A stretch of 64,000 nt of DNA. It comes from Variovorax sp. JS1663. Lineage in GTDB: Bacteria; Pseudomonadota; Gammaproteobacteria; Burkholderiales; Burkholderiaceae_C. A program made the translations under genes and the position numbers. The notes under the pieces are model-generated. The model saw only the letters and a program-made list of their open reading frames with translations, did not search any database and had not been told where the DNA came from. Of the stretch, positions 61,617 to 64,000 are shown piece by piece (position 1 is the stretch's first letter; the number at the start of each line of letters is the position of its first letter). The stretch is from the NCBI RefSeq assembly GCF_002157355.1, contig NZ_LYMK01000008.1:1-64000 (forward strand). Reading direction: 5' to 3'.

Positions 61617-63340
61617 GGCCGGGTTCTTTGGTAGAGCAGCAGGTCGTCGCTGGGACTGGTGGGGCGGCGCAGGGTGCCGATCAGGCGCCAGCCTTCGAGG
61701 TTGACGAGCGTGTGCAGGCGCCCGATGGCCTCGGGGCTCACCACCAGCCAGGGACAGCTGGGACCGTCCAGCAGGGGCTGCAGGTTGATCTGGCCATGGT
61801 GGCGCAGCGCCGCGATGTGCGGCCGGCTGAGTGCCAGCTCGGACATGCACGTGGGCTGGCCGACGCGCTCGACGATCGTGCGCACCTGGGGTGCGTAGCT
61901 GCGCGCGTAGTCCAGGACCGGCAGCCACAGCGTCATCAGCAGCATCCAGCACAGGGCCGCGCCGCCGCCCGGCAGCACCAGGGTCTTCCACAACGCCGCG
62001 CGGTGCCGGCCGGTGCGCCAGCGCACCAGCCAGGCCCAGGCCAGGGTGGCCACGATGGCGAACACCAGGGCAGTGATGGAGAAATGCGGCACGAAGCCAG
62101 GTGCCAGCTTCGCCACGTTGGAGGCTGTCTTGGCCGGAAAGCCGGTCTGCATGGCAATCCAGATCACCCAGATCAGGATCGCGGTGCCACTGAAGAAGAG
62201 CAGGGTGAACCAGTCGATCAGTGCCGCCACGCTGCGCCGGAAGGTGGGGAGCGCGAACGCGGCCAGTGTCGCGAAGGCCGGCAGGGCCAGCAGCAGCGAG
62301 CGTTCGGAGAAGCTGGTGGTCCAGGTGGCTGCCAGCGGCACCAGCGCGAACCACAGGGGCAGCGCGACATGGCGCGCCGTCAGCTGCCGGCGCCAGCGCC
62401 AGAGGGTCCACACCGCCAGGGGCCAGGCGGGCCAGGTGAACCACAGCAGCAGCTTGGCCTGGCTGCGCAATGCGGCGCGCACGGTCTCGCCGGGCTGGCT
62501 GCCGGGCAGCTCGATCTTCCATTGCAGCAGGCCGAGCCAGGCCGCCAGCAGGCCGGCCAGCAGGGTGGCGCCGAAGATCGCACCGATGGCGGCGGCGGAA
62601 TAGCCGGGCTCCTCGTCCACCTGCTCCTGTGTGCGCCGGCGGCGGTCCATTGCGAGAAAGACGAAGCAGCCGGTGCCCAGTGCCAGACCGACGGTGGGGC
62701 CGCCGCTGAGCGTCATGCCGCTGGCGCCGACTGCCAGCGCGACGAGCGGGCCGAGGCGACGGTAGGGCAGGGCTGCCACGCCGTAGAACAGCTGCGAGGC
62801 GAAAAAAAGTTGGGCCAGCGCCGGCGTGGTCTCGTGGCCGAGCTGGGCCAAGCCCAGGCTGGCGATCAGCGCCAGCAGGGCGCCGTCGGCGATGGCGCGG
62901 GCGTAATCGGTAGGGCGCGCCTCGCCGCCGAAGGCGAAGGCGACCGGCTGCGCCTGGGTGGTGCGGGCCAGGTAGTACACCGCGTACCAGGTGGCGGCGA
63001 ATGTGCCCCATAGCAGCAGCGCGAACGCGATGCGCACCGCCAGGTCGGGGTGGACCCAGGCCGGCGCGATCTTGATGGCCCAGGCGCCGATCCAATAGGG
63101 AATCAGCGCCGGGGTCTCGGGCCGCAGGCCCAGCAGCATCGGGTCCAGCCAGCGCGCCAGGCCGTCGGTGGAGTGGGCCAGTTCGGCCATGTAGCCGAAG
63201 GCCGCGATGTCGGCGCTCTTCCAGGGGCCGCGCCCCAGCAGCCCGGGCATCAGATAGGCCGCGCACAGCAGGATCAGCGCGACGCGCGGCAGACGGCGCA
63301 CGGCGCTCTGGGCAACGATGGCTGGCGTCGGCTGGTTCAA
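61613..63340 (-). CDS. GT-C-fold membrane protein, ArnT-like glycosyltransferase family
   Basis: 575 aa with ~10-12 hydrophobic helices. The N-terminus carries LGRGPWKSADIAAFGYMAEL, where the acidic residue lies in the first periplasmic loop as in GT-C and PMT/ArnT enzymes, followed by PETPALIPYWIGAW. The C-terminal ~130 residues form a soluble domain (VGQPTCMSELALSRPHIAALRH). A polyprenyl-phosphate-sugar donor is the family expectation; acceptor unknown. It overlaps the MATE gene by 4 bp (TTGA), so both are probably translated as a unit. Confidence 0.8.
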   Translation of the reverse strand: MNQPTPAIVAQSAVRRLPRVALILLCAAYLMPGLLGRGPWKSADIAAFGYMAELAHSTDGLARWLDPMLLGLRPETPALIPYWIGAWAIKIAPAWVHPDLAVRIAFALLLWGTFAATWYAVYYLARTTQAQPVAFAFGGEARPTDYARAIADGALLALIASLGLAQLGHETTPALAQLFFASQLFYGVAALPYRRLGPLVALAVGASGMTLSGGPTVGLALGTGCFVFLAMDRRRRTQEQVDEEPGYSAAAIGAIFGATLLAGLLAAWLGLLQWKIELPGSQPGETVRAALRSQAKLLLWFTWPAWPLAVWTLWRWRRQLTARHVALPLWFALVPLAATWTTSFSERSLLLALPAFATLAAFALPTFRRSVAALIDWFTLLFFSGTAILIWVIWIAMQTGFPAKTASNVAKLAPGFVPHFSITALVFAIVATLAWAWLVRWRTGRHRAALWKTLVLPGGGAALCWMLLMTLWLPVLDYARSYAPQVRTIVERVGQPTCMSELALSRPHIAALRHHGQINLQPLLDGPSCPWLVVSPEAIGRLHTLVNLEGWRLIGTLRRPTSPSDDLLLYQRTRP

Positions 63341-63369
63341 CGGGAGCTGTGTCGGGGCTGGGGAGGGCT

Positions 63370-63405
63370 AAAACAAAAAGGGCAGCGCGGTAAACCGGGC
63401 TGCCC
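63370..63405 (-). terminator. intrinsic terminator of rpmE2
   Basis: On the minus strand GGGCAGCCCGGTTTACCGCGCTGCCC is followed by TTTTTGTTTT, 20 bp after the rpmE2 stop; it separates rpmE2 from the membrane-protein pair. Confidence 0.9.
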
Positions 63406-63425
63406 TCGACTCGGAAGCGCCTGCC

Positions 63426-63692
63426 TTACTTGGAGGCGGCACCGCCGGTCTTGCCGAAGCGGTTGCGGAACCTCTCGACGCGGCCGCCCATGTTGTCCAC
63501 CGACTTCTGGGTGCCAGTGTAGAAGGGGTGCGACTCGCTCGAGGTGTCGAGCTTGAAGAGCGGCAGCTCGCGGCCGTCGTCGGTCTTGCCGGTTTCCTTG
63601 GTGTTCACGCAGGAACGGGTGACGAACTTGAAGCCGTTCGACAGGTCGACGAACAGGACCTCGCGGTAGTTCGGGTGAATGCCTTCTTTCAT
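63426..63692 (-). CDS. rpmE2: 50S ribosomal protein L31 type B (zinc-independent)
   Basis: 88 aa. [23 protein letters not shown] and [26 protein letters not shown] are diagnostic of the B type. Only one Cys (SCVNTKE) remains, so the zinc-ribbon CxxC of the A type is missing. In many bacteria this paralogue replaces the zinc form under zinc limitation. The start at 63692 is set by homology; an upstream frame reaching 63839 is not conserved. Confidence 0.95.
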   Translation of the reverse strand: MKEGIHPNYREVLFVDLSNGFKFVTRSCVNTKETGKTDDGRELPLFKLDTSSESHPFYTGTQKSVDNMGGRVERFRNRFGKTGGAASK

Positions 63693-63842
63693 GGGTGTTT
63701 CCTTGGTCGATGCGAGAGCCACGGCAGCCATGGACTTGAACCGGGACATCCCGGCTCGGCTGGCAGGGCGCCAGGCCGCACTTTTCGCGAAGCTTTCAAT
63801 TATCGCATACTGGCCGCTTTGGGCGCCAGCGCCGTTCATCCC

Positions 63843-64000
63843 ATGAATTCACGCCCCCTGCGCGCCGGCCTGGTCGGCTTCGGCTTTGCCGGCCAGACCT
63901 TTCATGCACCGGTGCTTTCGGCCGTTCCAGGCCTCCAGTTGGGGGCAGTGGCCAGTTCGCAGCCGCACAAGGTCCACGCGGAGTGGCCGGGCGTGGACGT
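63843..64000 (+). CDS. Gfo/Idh/MocA family oxidoreductase (3' end outside window)
   Basis: Only 52 codons are present: [31 protein letters not shown] is the N-terminal Rossmann loop (GxGxxG variant) of an NAD(P)-dependent sugar dehydrogenase-like protein of the YvaA/MviM type. It is divergent from rpmE2. The gene continues beyond the right edge; catalytic residues cannot be seen. Confidence 0.8.
   Translation, partial: MNSRPLRAGLVGFGFAGQTFHAPVLSAVPGLQLGAVASSQPHKVHAEWPGVD

Overview
The window reads as a chromosomal stretch of a high-GC betaproteobacterium of the order Burkholderiales, most likely Comamonadaceae (Variovorax/Ramlibacter-like). The grounds are uniformly GC-rich codon use, TctABC/Bug tripartite transporters, the thrS-infC-rpmI-rplT-pheST-ihfA-merR-tRNA-Pro order, ribH2 under an FMN riboswitch, and TAGAAT/TATAAT -10 boxes. 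This assignment is an inference from gene content; no 16S gene is present. Layout: (1) 1-9.8 kb: the end of a PhoD-type phosphatase, a decayed AmmeMemoRadiSam pair (amrB intact, radical SAM partner broken), arfB, a SulP transporter, an AraC regulator divergent from an MFS-TauE pair, a GST, and ribH2 behind an FMN riboswitch. (2) 9.8-25.5 kb: a ycaQ-like glycosylase, then an 11-gene minus-strand catabolic operon (two Bug binding proteins, TctA/TctB, Gfo/Idh/MocA dehydrogenase, DUF993 protein, epimerase/dehydratase, DHDPS-like aldolase, two xylose-isomerase-like TIM barrels, an enolase-superfamily enzyme). A TetR regulator and a ThDP-dependent enzyme sit at its head. The substrate cannot be named from sequence. 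(3) 25.5-30.5 kb: a SWIB protein with an H1-like basic tail, an EamA transporter, a gamma-glutamylcyclotransferase-like protein, isocitrate lyase, a GlxA-type regulator and a small monooxygenase-like protein. (4) 30.5-38.8 kb: the translation operon thrS-infC-rpmI-rplT-pheS-pheT-ihfA-merR followed by tRNA-Pro(GGG). thrS is preceded by what looks like a Thr-codon leader peptide and an intrinsic terminator; infC uses ATC as start. (5) 38.8-45.5 kb: an accessory segment bounded by tRNA genes, with a double-domain KaiC-like ATPase overlapping a soluble histidine kinase, a DUF2383-like protein, several small orphans, an IS110 remnant and a vapC remnant that stops at tRNA-Arg(TCT). (6) 45.5-60.3 kb: a GST, a cyclic-nucleotide-domain flavoprotein, then a phosphate block: OlsB-like acyltransferase, ppk1, sixA, ppx, pstSCAB, phoU, phoB, phoR, with PHO boxes before ppk1, ppx and pstS. 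(7) 60.3-64 kb: MATE transporter and GT-C-like membrane protein, rpmE2, and the start of another Gfo/Idh/MocA oxidoreductase. How the genes work together: the phosphate block forms a sensing (PhoR/PhoB/PhoU), uptake (PstSCAB), polyphosphate (Ppk/Ppx) and possibly lipid-remodelling (OlsB-like) unit. The catabolic operon pairs uptake (Bug/Tct) with oxidation, isomerisation, dehydration and aldol-type cleavage enzymes. All assignments are by reading motifs; no database search was run.
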